DNA from: an uncultured Chitinophaga sp.
GTDB taxonomy: Bacteria; Bacteroidota; Bacteroidia; Chitinophagales; Chitinophagaceae
Direction of reading: 5' to 3'
Assembly (NCBI RefSeq): GCF_937874145.1
Contig: NZ_CALNBI010000204.1
Coordinates: forward strand, 1 to 14,909
DNA: 14,909 nt
Of this stretch, positions 1 to 7,594 are shown piece by piece (the stretch's first letter is position 1; each line of letters starts with the position of its first letter). The position numbers and the translations under genes are program-made. The notes beneath the pieces were generated by a model. That model worked only from the letters and a program-made list of their open reading frames with translations, was not told the DNA's origin and did not search any database.

Positions 1-1908
1 AACTCACTGCACAAGATCAGCAAATACACCGGCAAGGAAGGCGTTACGCCGAAAGTCAACAAGCTCGGCAGCGACGCCTGGGAGAAGCTGAAGGAAAAAG
101 CGAAGACCGAAGTAAAGGACATCGCCAAAGACCTCATCAAGCTGTATGCCGCGCGCAAGTCGCAACAGGGCTTCCAGCATACGCCCGATACTTACCTGCA
201 AACGGAACTGGAAGCGTCGTTCATTTACGAAGACACGCCCGATCAGTCGAAAGCCACTTCGGATGTGAAGCGGGATATGGAATCCCCTTCGCCGATGGAC
301 CGCCTCGTTTGCGGCGACGTGGGTTTCGGCAAAACGGAAGTAGCCGTGCGCGCCGCATTCAAAACCGTAGTGGATGGCAAACAGGCCGCCGTGCTGGTGC
401 CCACTACCATACTGGCGTTCCAGCACTGGAAAACGTTTTCCGAGCGGTTGAAAGATTTCCCCTGCACCGTGGATTACATCAACCGGTTCAAATCCGCCAA
501 ACAGAAAAAGGAAACCTTGCAGAAACTGGCGGAAGGGAAAATCGATATCATCATCGGTACGCATTCGCTGCTCGGCAAGGAAGTGAAGTTTAAAGACCTC
601 GGCGTGATGATCGTCGACGAAGAGCAGAAATTCGGCGTTACGGCGAAAGAAAAGCTCAAGACGATGAAGGTGAACGTAGATACCCTCACGCTAACGGCCA
701 CGCCTATCCCGAGAACGCTGCAGTTCTCGCTCATGGGCGCGCGTGACCTGTCCATCATCAACACGCCGCCACCCAACCGCCAGCCTATCGAAACCGAAGT
801 GCTGGTGTTCGACAAGGAGCAGATCCGCGACGCGATCTACTACGAAACGGAGCGCGGCGGGCAGGTATATTTCATCCACAACCGGGTGCATGGCCTCCGC
901 GAAATGGCGGGCCTCATCCAGGAATTGTGCCCCGACCTTAGCATCGCCACCGCACACGGCCAGCTGGAAGGGCATAAGCTGGAAGAAGTGATCCTCGACT
1001 TCATCGACCGCAAATACGACGTTCTGGTGTGTACCAATATCGTAGAAAGCGGGGTAGACATTTCCAACGCCAATACCATCATCATCAATAACGCCCACCA
1101 CTTCGGCCTGAGCGATCTGCACCAGCTGCGCGGCCGCGTGGGAAGAAGCAATAAAAAAGCGTTCTGTTACCTGATGGCGCCACCGATGAGCACGCTCCCG
1201 GCCGACAGCCGCAAGCGCCTGCAAACGCTGGAACAGCACAGCGAACTGGGCTCCGGCTTCCAGATCGCGATGCGCGATCTCGACATCCGCGGTGCCGGTA
1301 ACCTCCTGGGCGGCGAACAAAGCGGGTTTATCGCGGAGATCGGATTCGACATGTACCAGAAAATCCTCGACGAAGCCATCCGCGAACTGAAACAGACCGA
1401 TTTCAAAGACCTGTTCAAAGACCAGCTGGAAGAAAAGAAAGATTACGTATCCGATTGTACGATCGATACCGACCTGGAAATCCTCATCCCCGACACTTAC
1501 ATCGAAAGCATCCAGGAAAGGCTCAACCTTTACCAGGAGCTCGACAATATTACGCAGGAGTCCAAACTACAGGAGTTCGCCGCCGGGCTGGAAGACCGTT
1601 TCGGCGCCGCGCCCGAACCCGTGCTGGACCTATACACCACCATACGCTGCCGCTGGATGGCGATAGCGCTGGGCTTCGAGAAAATGATCCTGAAAGAGGA
1701 AACCCTCCGCTGTTATTTCATCAACAACCCCGACAGCCCCTATTTCGAATCGCCCACCTTCCAGCATATCCTGCATTACATTCAAACACGCACGAACAAC
1801 GCAAGGCTGAAACAGGTAGGCAAAAACTTCATGCTGATCGTGGACCGTATCGACTCGATGACGAAGCTGCACGACTTCCTTCGGAAAATGACCGACGCGC
1901 GCAATTAA
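1..1908 (+). CDS. mfd: Transcription-repair coupling factor Mfd, C-terminal part (5' end outside window)
   Basis: Mfd is an ATP-driven DNA translocase that removes RNA polymerase stalled at DNA lesions and recruits UvrA for nucleotide excision repair. The frame is open from base 1, so the visible 635 residues lack the UvrB-like N-terminus. Fragment residues 1 to about 30 resemble the end of the RNA-polymerase-interacting (CarD-like) domain. Helicase motifs follow: Walker A GDVGFGKTE (105-113), DEEQ (206-209), TAT (232-234) and QLRGRVGRS (375-383, motif VI). The last 150 or so residues match the Mfd C-terminal regulatory domain, which masks UvrA binding in the resting enzyme. RecG shares the helicase core but lacks this tail and the CarD-like module. 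DEEQ in place of the DEEH of many Mfd proteins looks like a normal lineage variant. The gene ends in TAA. No clear terminator follows before the next gene. Confidence 0.96.
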   Translation, partial: NSLHKISKYTGKEGVTPKVNKLGSDAWEKLKEKAKTEVKDIAKDLIKLYAARKSQQGFQHTPDTYLQTELEASFIYEDTPDQSKATSDVKRDMESPSPMDRLVCGDVGFGKTEVAVRAAFKTVVDGKQAAVLVPTTILAFQHWKTFSERLKDFPCTVDYINRFKSAKQKKETLQKLAEGKIDIIIGTHSLLGKEVKFKDLGVMIVDEEQKFGVTAKEKLKTMKVNVDTLTLTATPIPRTLQFSLMGARDLSIINTPPPNRQPIETEVLVFDKEQIRDAIYYETERGGQVYFIHNRVHGLREMAGLIQELCPDLSIATAHGQLEGHKLEEVILDFIDRKYDVLVCTNIVESGVDISNANTIIINNAHHFGLSDLHQLRGRVGRSNKKAFCYLMAPPMSTLPADSRKRLQTLEQHSELGSGFQIAMRDLDIRGAGNLLGGEQSGFIAEIGFDMYQKILDEAIRELKQTDFKDLFKDQLEEKKDYVSDCTIDTDLEILIPDTYIESIQERLNLYQELDNITQESKLQEFAAGLEDRFGAAPEPVLDLYTTIRCRWMAIALGFEKMILKEETLRCYFINNPDSPYFESPTFQHILHYIQTRTNNARLKQVGKNFMLIVDRIDSMTKLHDFLRKMTDARN

Positions 1909-1919
1909 TGATTGTAACA

Positions 1920-1927
1920 TATATTTG
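1920..1927 (+). promoter_or_regulatory. Candidate -7 box for the SIMPL-domain gene
   Basis: TATATTTG matches the Bacteroidota sigma-factor -7 consensus TAnnTTTG exactly. It lies twelve bases after the mfd stop codon and would give a leader of about 120 nt before the ATG at 2057. No convincing -33 TTTG is seen at the usual distance, so this is only a candidate. Confidence 0.35.
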
Positions 1928-2056
1928 TTTGGATCGTTACACCGGCGACACAAAACATTTACCTGAATAAAACTTAAAGAAAAGTTAAAGCCGGCAACGG
2001 CATATGGAAACACCTCCATACCCCGCATCCTGCTGGTGAATTTAAAACTGAAAGCA

Positions 2057-2782
2057 ATGAAAAGATTAACCGTACTTTTAATGGCCCTTGTTATGACAGC
2101 AACTTCTTTCGCACAAACCACCGACACCAAGCCCCCGGTAAAGAAGATCGAAGTAAACGGCAGTGCAGAACTGGAAATCACGCCCGATGAGATTTACTTC
2201 AACATCACCCTGCGCGAATACATGAAAAATAAAACGCAGAAAGTAAGCATCACCGAGCTGGAACAGAAACTGCAGAAAGCCGTAGAGGCCGCAGGCATTC
2301 CGAAAGCCGATTTCACCATCGCCAACGTATTCGGTTACAACTACGACCAGTGGTGGAAAAAGAAGAAAGACGCGCCTGATTTCATGGCCCGCAAACAATA
2401 CCGCCTGAAACTCACCCGCCTGGATAAAATCAACGGCATCCTCGCCGCGGTGGACGAAGAAGGTATCGAAAGCGCCAACGTAGCTTCCTTCAGCAGCAGC
2501 AAAATGGAAGAATACCGCAAACAGGTGAAAATCTCCGCGCTGAAAGCCGCCAAAGCCAAAGCCGAATACCTGGTGGAAGCCATAGACGAAAAGCTGGGCG
2601 GCGTCATCGAGATCCAGGAGTTTAACACCGACCAGTACAGCGACGTTCGTCCTGAAATGGCGAACATGATGGTGCGCAAAGCTGCCGCTTATGATGCAGC
2701 GGGCGGTGCTCCCGATTCCAACATCGATTTCAAAACGATCAAGATCCGTGCAGAAGTGCGCGCCGTGTTCGGGATCAAATAA
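2057..2782 (+). CDS. Secreted SIMPL-domain (DUF541) protein
   Basis: The 241-residue product starts with a typical signal peptide (MKRLTVLLMALVMTATSFAQ, cleavage near residue 19-20), so it is exported to the periplasm or the cell surface. The rest fits the SIMPL/DUF541 family: a conserved opening around VNGSAELEITPDE (33-45), a long charged helix region, and a closing strand with IKIRAEVRAVF. Family members are often annotated as outer-membrane or periplasmic proteins of unknown biochemical role; some relatives form oligomeric rings. A GTG seven codons upstream (2036) is in frame, but the ATG at 2057 is preferred because it places the signal peptide at the very N-terminus. The gene sits 148 bases after mfd and is followed by a good intrinsic terminator, so it is probably a single transcription unit. 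Function in the cell cannot be deduced. Confidence 0.9.
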   Translation: MKRLTVLLMALVMTATSFAQTTDTKPPVKKIEVNGSAELEITPDEIYFNITLREYMKNKTQKVSITELEQKLQKAVEAAGIPKADFTIANVFGYNYDQWWKKKKDAPDFMARKQYRLKLTRLDKINGILAAVDEEGIESANVASFSSSKMEEYRKQVKISALKAAKAKAEYLVEAIDEKLGGVIEIQEFNTDQYSDVRPEMANMMVRKAAAYDAAGGAPDSNIDFKTIKIRAEVRAVFGIK

Positions 2783-2810
2783 GAAATAGAAAATAACAGC
2801 AAAAGAAGAA

Positions 2811-2840
2811 GGGCTGCCGGTCGTAACCGGTAGCCCTTTT
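2811..2840 (+). terminator. Intrinsic terminator after the SIMPL gene, probably bidirectional
   Basis: An 11-bp stem (2811-2821 with 2826-2836, one G-T pair) with a CGTA loop is followed by TTTT. On the other strand the same stem is followed by a T-rich stretch, so it can also end the convergent lipoprotein transcript, which finishes at 3007. The remaining bases to 3006 show no gene and only a small ACGCC/GGCGT hairpin at 2864-2877. Confidence 0.85.
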
Positions 2841-3006
2841 CATGTCTTGATGGTTTGTCACTGACGCCTGAAGGCGTATGACGTTGTCTGATTCTACTGT
2901 CGTTTTAACTGTCTTTTCAGTCTATTTTGCTACTAACGGCCTCTTGCCGAAGTCAGGTAAGTTGGGATAAATAGGACGGAATATGTTGTGATGGTTTTTC
3001 AAGTAG

Positions 3007-3528
3007 TTATTTCGTGTATTTGATGACGGATACCTCGAACTGCCCCTCGGTAACCGTTTTGGTCAGCTCGGCGTCCACATCGTCGATGAGCAGGCCGCTG
3101 AAGGTTCCTTTCGCTTTGGTTTCGCTGATGGATTCGAGAACGATGATGGCATCGGCGCCGAATTTTTTTTCTGCGGCGTAATAGCCCGATTCGTCGCTGA
3201 GGCGGCGCATCCAGCCGATGGTGTTGTATCCGAAATCGTTAAGCCTGTAGGTGCCGGGTTTCAATTCCTTCATGGGGAAGGCGACGTTGACGGTCATCAG
3301 CTGGTTGTCGGCCGTGAGGCCGCTGACGATGAGGTGGCTCATGAAGTCGTTGGCGGTGTCGTAATAGGTGCCGGTCAGTTGTTTGGAAACGGAGAGCGTT
3401 TGCCCGTCGAGCTTCATGGACATGTGGCCTTCGCTGCGGTTGTCCTCGAAAATGTCTTTCTTCTTGCAGGCGGTCAGGCAGATAGCCGCCGCCAGGCCCA
3501 ATGCCGGCAGTATGCTTGCGATTTTCAT
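3007..3528 (-). CDS. Small lipoprotein of unknown function
   Basis: The 173-residue protein has a type II signal peptide with lipobox LTAC (residues 18-21), so Cys21 should be lipidated. The mature protein begins with KKK and then an acidic run (DIFED), loosely like the charged segment behind the lipid anchor that directs some Bacteroidota lipoproteins to the surface. The body is a predicted beta-rich domain with a GTYRLNDFGYN segment (112-122 region), a GTFSGLL strand and a closing TEGQFEVSVI strand. This pattern resembles the small DUF6252-like lipoproteins of Bacteroidota, but that family link is from memory and uncertain. It is alone between convergent and same-strand neighbours: its 3' end meets the bidirectional terminator near 2811, and its 5' region is AT-rich. 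No enzymatic motif is visible. Confidence 0.85.
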   Translation of the reverse strand: MKIASILPALGLAAAICLTACKKKDIFEDNRSEGHMSMKLDGQTLSVSKQLTGTYYDTANDFMSHLIVSGLTADNQLMTVNVAFPMKELKPGTYRLNDFGYNTIGWMRRLSDESGYYAAEKKFGADAIIVLESISETKAKGTFSGLLIDDVDAELTKTVTEGQFEVSVIKYTK

Positions 3529-3586
3529 AGGTATACGTTTCTTGGTACAGGTGATGCTAGCGGCTGCAATATACGATTTAAAAACA

Positions 3587-3610
3587 AATTATAAATATTA
3601 ATTATAAATA
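3587..3610. repeat. Two copies of AATTATAAATA, 13-base period
   Basis: AATTATAAATA occurs at 3587-3597 and again at 3600-3610, inside an AT-only patch between the gyrB terminator and the lipoprotein gene. It may be part of the lipoprotein promoter region on the minus strand. No exact TAnnTTTG box is seen there. Confidence 0.5.
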
Positions 3611-3637
3611 AAATTTTGGGTTGATGGGGGAAGACGG

Positions 3638-3679
3638 AAAAAACGAAGCGGCCGCTCCTGGAATCCGGGAGCGGCCGCT
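3638..3679 (-). terminator. Intrinsic terminator of gyrB
   Basis: A perfect 12-bp inverted repeat (3647-3658 with 3668-3679, containing GCGGCCGC in both arms) can extend inward by a few more pairs. On the minus strand it is followed by a run of six T (3638-3643). It begins 28 bases after the gyrB stop codon. Confidence 0.9.
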
Positions 3680-3706
3680 GGCTGTAAGCTATTTGTTTCG
3701 AGCGGA

Positions 3707-5686
3707 TTAGGCGTCGATTCTTGCGTATTTGGCGTGCGATTCGATGAATTCGCGGCGCGGGGGAACTTCGTCGCCCATGAGCATGGTGAACACACGGTCG
3801 GCCTCGGGCAGGTTGTCGATAGACACTTGCTTGAGGGTACGAACGTCCGGGTCCATAGTAGTGTCCCAGAGTTGTTCGGCGTTCATCTCACCCAGACCTT
3901 TATATCGCTGGATGGTTACGCTGTCTTCCTTCCCGCCGCCTGCCAGCCGGGTTACGGCTGCCTTGCGCTGTTCTTCGTTCCAGGCGTACTGGAATTCCTT
4001 GCCTTTTTTCACGAGGTACAGCGGGGGCTGTGCGAGGTAAACGTACCCTTGTTCCACCATTTCGCGCATGTAGCGGAACACGAAGGTGAGGATGAGCGTG
4101 GCGATGTGGCTACCGTCCACGTCCGCATCCGTCATGATGATCAGCTTGTGATAACGGAGCTTGCTGAGGTTGAGGGCTTTATCGTCTTCGGGGGTACCGA
4201 TGGTAACGCCGAGGGCGGTAAAGATATTTTTGATCTCTTCGTTCTCGTAGATCTTATGCTCGAGGGCTTTTTCCACGTTGAGGATCTTACCACGCAGCGG
4301 CAGGATGGCCTGGAAGTTCCGGTTACGGCCCTGTTTGGCCGTACCACCTGCGGAATCACCTTCGACGAGGAAGAGCTCGCATTTCTTGGGATCGTTGTCG
4401 GAGCAGTCCGCCAGTTTACCAGGGAGGCCGCTGCCGGTCATCACGCTCTTGCGCTGCACCATCTGGCGGGCCTTGCGGGCTGCCTCACGGGCCTGGGCTG
4501 CGAGTACCACCTTATTAATGATCAGCTTGGCTTCCTTGGGATGCTCTTCGAGATAGGCGTCGAGCACGTTGGCTACGGCGCTGTCCACGATACCCATCAC
4601 GTCGGAGTTGCCGAGCTTGGTTTTGGTCTGGCCTTCGAACTGGGGCTCGGGAACTTTCACGCTCACGATGCAGGAAAGGCCTTCCCGGAAGTCGTCGCCC
4701 GTTACTTCCACTTTCGACTTTTCAAACAGCTTGTTCTTATCGCCATACGATTTGAACACGCGGGTGATAGCCCTGCGGAAGCCGGCTACGTGCGTACCGC
4801 CTTCGATGGTATTGATATTATTAACGTAAGAGAAGATGTGCTCGTTGAACGAATCGTTGTAGAGCATGGCCACTTCTACCGCCACGTTGGCGTTGGCGTC
4901 GTGCGTTTCGATGTAGATAGGATCGGGGAGCAGCGCGTTGCGGCGGCCGTTCTTGTCGATCAGTTGTACGAATTCGGTGATACCGCCTTCGCTGTAGAAA
5001 GTTTCGCTGAAGATGTTGCCGTTGTCGTCTTTCTCGCGCTCGTCGTTCAGCGTGATGCGGATGCGGCGGTTGAGGAAGGCGAGCTCACGGAGGCGGCCTG
5101 CGAGGGTTTCGCGGTTATATACCGTGTCGGTGAAGATGGTGCCGTCCGGCTTGAAGTGAACGATGGTGCCGGTGATATCGCTTTCGCCGATCTCGCGAAC
5201 CGAATACTGGGGATGCCCCATTCTGTATTCCTGCTCGAAGATCTTGCCTTCGCGGTGCACCGTAACATGCAGGGGATCGCTGAGTGCGTTCACGCAGGAA
5301 ACACCCACCCCGTGCAAACCGCCGGACACTTTATAGGTGTCTTTATCGAATTTACCGCCGGCGTGCAGTACGGTCATCACCACTTCGAGGGCGGAACGCT
5401 TCTCTTTCTGGTGCATGCCCGTGGGGATGCCACGGCCGTCGTCCTTCACGCGGATGGAATTGTCTTCACAGATGGTTACTTCAATGTTCTTGCAATATCC
5501 TGCCAGGGCTTCGTCGATGGAGTTGTCGACTACTTCGTACACCAGGTGGTGAAGGCCTTTGGTCCCGATATCCCCGATATACATGGCCGGGCGTTTGCGA
5601 ACCGCTTCCAGCCCTTCCAGTACCTGAATGTTATCGGCCCCATAGTTATTGTTAGCAGGGGGTGCTTGCACTAATTCTTCACTCAT
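3707..5686 (-). CDS. gyrB: DNA gyrase subunit B
   Basis: GyrB supplies the ATPase of gyrase, which with GyrA introduces negative supercoils into DNA. The 659-residue protein has the full order of parts. The GHKL ATPase has EVVDNSIDEA (51-60, catalytic Glu51 and Asn55), DDGRGIP (82-88) and SGGLHGVGVS (121-130). The transducer carries the QTK loop. The TOPRIM domain has EGDSAGG (442-448) and the metal-binding DADVD (520-524). The tail has RYKGLGEMN around Lys596. It lacks the extra insert of enterobacterial GyrB, hence the shorter length, which is normal outside gamma-proteobacteria. ParE is the main alternative, but the N-terminal sequence and overall fit are those of GyrB. The ATG at 5684-5686 has a candidate -7 box about 45 bases upstream, and the gene ends at a strong terminator. 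gyrA is not in the window. Confidence 0.96.
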   Translation of the reverse strand: MSEELVQAPPANNNYGADNIQVLEGLEAVRKRPAMYIGDIGTKGLHHLVYEVVDNSIDEALAGYCKNIEVTICEDNSIRVKDDGRGIPTGMHQKEKRSALEVVMTVLHAGGKFDKDTYKVSGGLHGVGVSCVNALSDPLHVTVHREGKIFEQEYRMGHPQYSVREIGESDITGTIVHFKPDGTIFTDTVYNRETLAGRLRELAFLNRRIRITLNDEREKDDNGNIFSETFYSEGGITEFVQLIDKNGRRNALLPDPIYIETHDANANVAVEVAMLYNDSFNEHIFSYVNNINTIEGGTHVAGFRRAITRVFKSYGDKNKLFEKSKVEVTGDDFREGLSCIVSVKVPEPQFEGQTKTKLGNSDVMGIVDSAVANVLDAYLEEHPKEAKLIINKVVLAAQAREAARKARQMVQRKSVMTGSGLPGKLADCSDNDPKKCELFLVEGDSAGGTAKQGRNRNFQAILPLRGKILNVEKALEHKIYENEEIKNIFTALGVTIGTPEDDKALNLSKLRYHKLIIMTDADVDGSHIATLILTFVFRYMREMVEQGYVYLAQPPLYLVKKGKEFQYAWNEEQRKAAVTRLAGGGKEDSVTIQRYKGLGEMNAEQLWDTTMDPDVRTLKQVSIDNLPEADRVFTMLMGDEVPPRREFIESHAKYARIDA

Positions 5687-5731
5687 ATTTTAGCTGAAAA
5701 TCTTTTTTGAACAAATCCGTTAGATATCCAG

Positions 5732-5739
5732 CAAAAATA
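5732..5739 (-). promoter_or_regulatory. Candidate -7 box for gyrB
   Basis: On the minus strand this reads TATTTTTG, an exact TAnnTTTG match. It predicts a transcript start near 5725 and a leader of about 40 nt to the gyrB ATG. T-rich sequence lies upstream, but a clear -33 TTTG at standard spacing is not seen. Confidence 0.5.
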
Positions 5740-5807
5740 CGGAAAATCAGGCTGAATTCCATGAAAAACAAGGATAATTTGAGGGGTGTGGACAGCCTGT
5801 GGAAAGG

Positions 5808-7478
5808 TCAGCCCAGCGCGCTGGACCCCACCTCGGTGAGCACCGACTCCTTGATCCCGGTAAAGATGGTTTTCCAGACCAGGTTGAAGAACGACTTCTG
5901 GGGGTCGCGGGTAAACCTGGGATGGGCCACCCGCAGGGGCTGGCCGGGGGATGGATTTTCGTTATGGAGCGCCATGAGGTTGGCCAGCAGGCTTATCAGG
6001 CCCTTTTTCCGCTTTTTCCCCTTGGCTTCTACGTCTTTCAGCATTTCAATCTTGAGATCGTTATACCGGAGGGTCACCGTGCCGGACGCGGCCCGCTCAT
6101 TGCCCTTGATGTTGAAATCCAGCTCCTGTATCCGGATCGACCGGATGGCCACCTCGCCCAGGGGCCGCGTGGCGGGGTTCATCTCCCTGCCGTCCATATC
6201 GTTTAGTTTGCCGCTGACGGCGAAAGCGCCCGCGGCGCTGCCCAATGCGAAATCGAAATGGGCCTTCAGCTTGCCGGAACGCATCAGGATGGCGTGGAGG
6301 TCTACCGTGCAGTGAGGGTTCTGCTTCACCAGGGAGTCCAGGTTCGTGATATTGCGGAACGTACCCCCGGCGTTCTGGAATTCGACCTTCCCGGTTTGCC
6401 CGTTCCTGGGGTTTACTTCCGAATAGCTGACGGCAACGCCCTGAGCCTTCATTGTATCGATCCGCAGGGGCATTTCTAGTTTCATCAGCAGCTGGTTGGG
6501 GAACTGGCCGTATTTATCGCCCGGCGGCATGGGCAACCCGCGGTTGCGGTAGACGTGCAGTTCCCCGCCGTCGATACTCGCCTTGCGGATGATGGCCTGC
6601 TGCTGCAGGATGTGCCCGAGCTGGATGCCATCTGCCACTATGTTATTGAAAACCAATTGAAAACGGTCCTTCTGGGCGTCGATCACCTTGTCGAACTGGG
6701 CCTTGGTGTAACGGGGATCCAGTTCCAGTCGGCCGATGGAAATCTGCCGCGCCACGGCGTCGTAAGATATATTATTGACCCGGAGCCAGTAAAGGCTGTC
6801 TGGCGTCCGGTATTCCCACTTTTTGAGATCGACTTTGAAATCCTGGGCATAAAGGACGCGGGTAAGGTCGTTCTGGCTGATGGAATCGATGGCGAGATTT
6901 CGGAGTACCACGTCGAGATTACCGAGTTTCGTGATCTTACGGCTGCTGTCTTTCCGGATCTGCGTGAACAGCAGGCTGGTATTGGCCAGTTCTATTTCCC
7001 CGATCCGGAATTGCCGGATATTGGTAGACATGGTCTCGTAGAAGCTGCGCTTGGGCGTGGTGTCGTTGGCGCGCATATCATGGACGATGGTGAGCTCGGG
7101 ATCGCGGAGGCGGAACGCGGCGGCGTCTACCTCCTTATCGAGGAAATAACGCCATATTTTCAGCCCGGACACCTGTATCCGCCCGAGTTTGGCGTTGTAC
7201 AGGACTTCCGGGGCGCGTTGTTCGGCGAGGAGCCTTTCATATACGGCCGAATCGGGGAGAAAGGCGACGTTGTCGATGGCTACGCTGCCGGTGAGCAGGT
7301 TGAGGTTGATCTTGCCGTAGGCGAGGGTGTAGAGCGAATCAGACCCTTCGGCCACGTATTTCCGCAGTTCCGCGTCGAGCAGCTTTTTCCAGTGAACGCT
7401 GAGGTACCAGCCCCCGATGGTGAGGATGCCGATGAGCGTGCCGGCCATTATAAGGATGATTTTCCAGGATTTTTTCAT
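5808..7478 (-). CDS. Membrane-anchored AsmA-like protein
   Basis: The 556-residue protein has one N-terminal transmembrane segment (about residues 5-27, WKIILIMAGTLIGILTIGGW) and then a long, soluble, beta-strand-rich region. That region repeats a pattern of short strands ending in phrases such as IRQFRIGEIELANTSLLF and ISYDAVARQISIGRLELD. This architecture is that of AsmA/DUF748-like proteins, which are inner-membrane anchored and extend into the periplasm; AsmA-family relatives are linked to lipid transport and envelope homeostasis. The family call rests on architecture and phrase similarity, not on a catalytic motif. The C-terminal part holds a basic stretch (KGKKRKKG) and ends after a predicted helix. 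It lies upstream of gyrB on the same strand with a 121-base gap that contains the gyrB promoter candidate. No terminator is seen between them, so read-through into gyrB is possible. It is divergent from the AraC-type regulator at 7595. Confidence 0.75.
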   Translation of the reverse strand: MKKSWKIILIMAGTLIGILTIGGWYLSVHWKKLLDAELRKYVAEGSDSLYTLAYGKINLNLLTGSVAIDNVAFLPDSAVYERLLAEQRAPEVLYNAKLGRIQVSGLKIWRYFLDKEVDAAAFRLRDPELTIVHDMRANDTTPKRSFYETMSTNIRQFRIGEIELANTSLLFTQIRKDSSRKITKLGNLDVVLRNLAIDSISQNDLTRVLYAQDFKVDLKKWEYRTPDSLYWLRVNNISYDAVARQISIGRLELDPRYTKAQFDKVIDAQKDRFQLVFNNIVADGIQLGHILQQQAIIRKASIDGGELHVYRNRGLPMPPGDKYGQFPNQLLMKLEMPLRIDTMKAQGVAVSYSEVNPRNGQTGKVEFQNAGGTFRNITNLDSLVKQNPHCTVDLHAILMRSGKLKAHFDFALGSAAGAFAVSGKLNDMDGREMNPATRPLGEVAIRSIRIQELDFNIKGNERAASGTVTLRYNDLKIEMLKDVEAKGKKRKKGLISLLANLMALHNENPSPGQPLRVAHPRFTRDPQKSFFNLVWKTIFTGIKESVLTEVGSSALG

Positions 7479-7575
7479 GTGTAACCAACTGTTGCTAAAT
7501 TTATACCAATTCGCGCAGAGCGTCTGACAATTGTAAGGACTTTGCCAGGATGATGCGATAATAACAATGATTCGT

Positions 7576-7583
7576 TACTTTTG
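7576..7583 (+). promoter_or_regulatory. Candidate -7 box for the AraC-type regulator
   Basis: TACTTTTG matches TAnnTTTG exactly. TTTG at 7541-7544 is 31 bases upstream, too far for a normal -33 element. Transcription would begin only a few bases before the ATG at 7595, giving an almost leaderless message, or the in-frame ATG at 7628 would be used instead. Confidence 0.4.
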
Positions 7584-7594
7584 TCCGGCTTTAC

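Noticed and set aside
206..211. Unusual helicase core in Mfd because of DEEQ-like substitutions
   Set aside because: The DEEQ of motif II lies at codons 206-209 of the fragment (bases 616-627), and all other motifs are standard. I recall the same variant in other Bacteroidota Mfd proteins, so it is ordinary.
2886..2922. GTC-containing words at roughly 12-base spacing, considered as a short tandem repeat
   Set aside because: Only ACTGTC is truly repeated (2896-2901 and 2908-2913) and the spacing is irregular, so chance is enough.
3734..5674. 646-codon open frame on the plus strand opposite gyrB
   Set aside because: It is the mirror of gyrB codon bias. gyrB has all family motifs, while the antisense product has no recognisable domain and no start context.
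5787..5803. Two TGTGGA words 11 bases apart upstream of gyrB, considered as DnaA boxes
   Set aside because: Both differ from TGTGGATAA in the last three bases, lie just before the end of the AsmA-like gene, and there is no AT-rich unwinding element or dnaA gene nearby.
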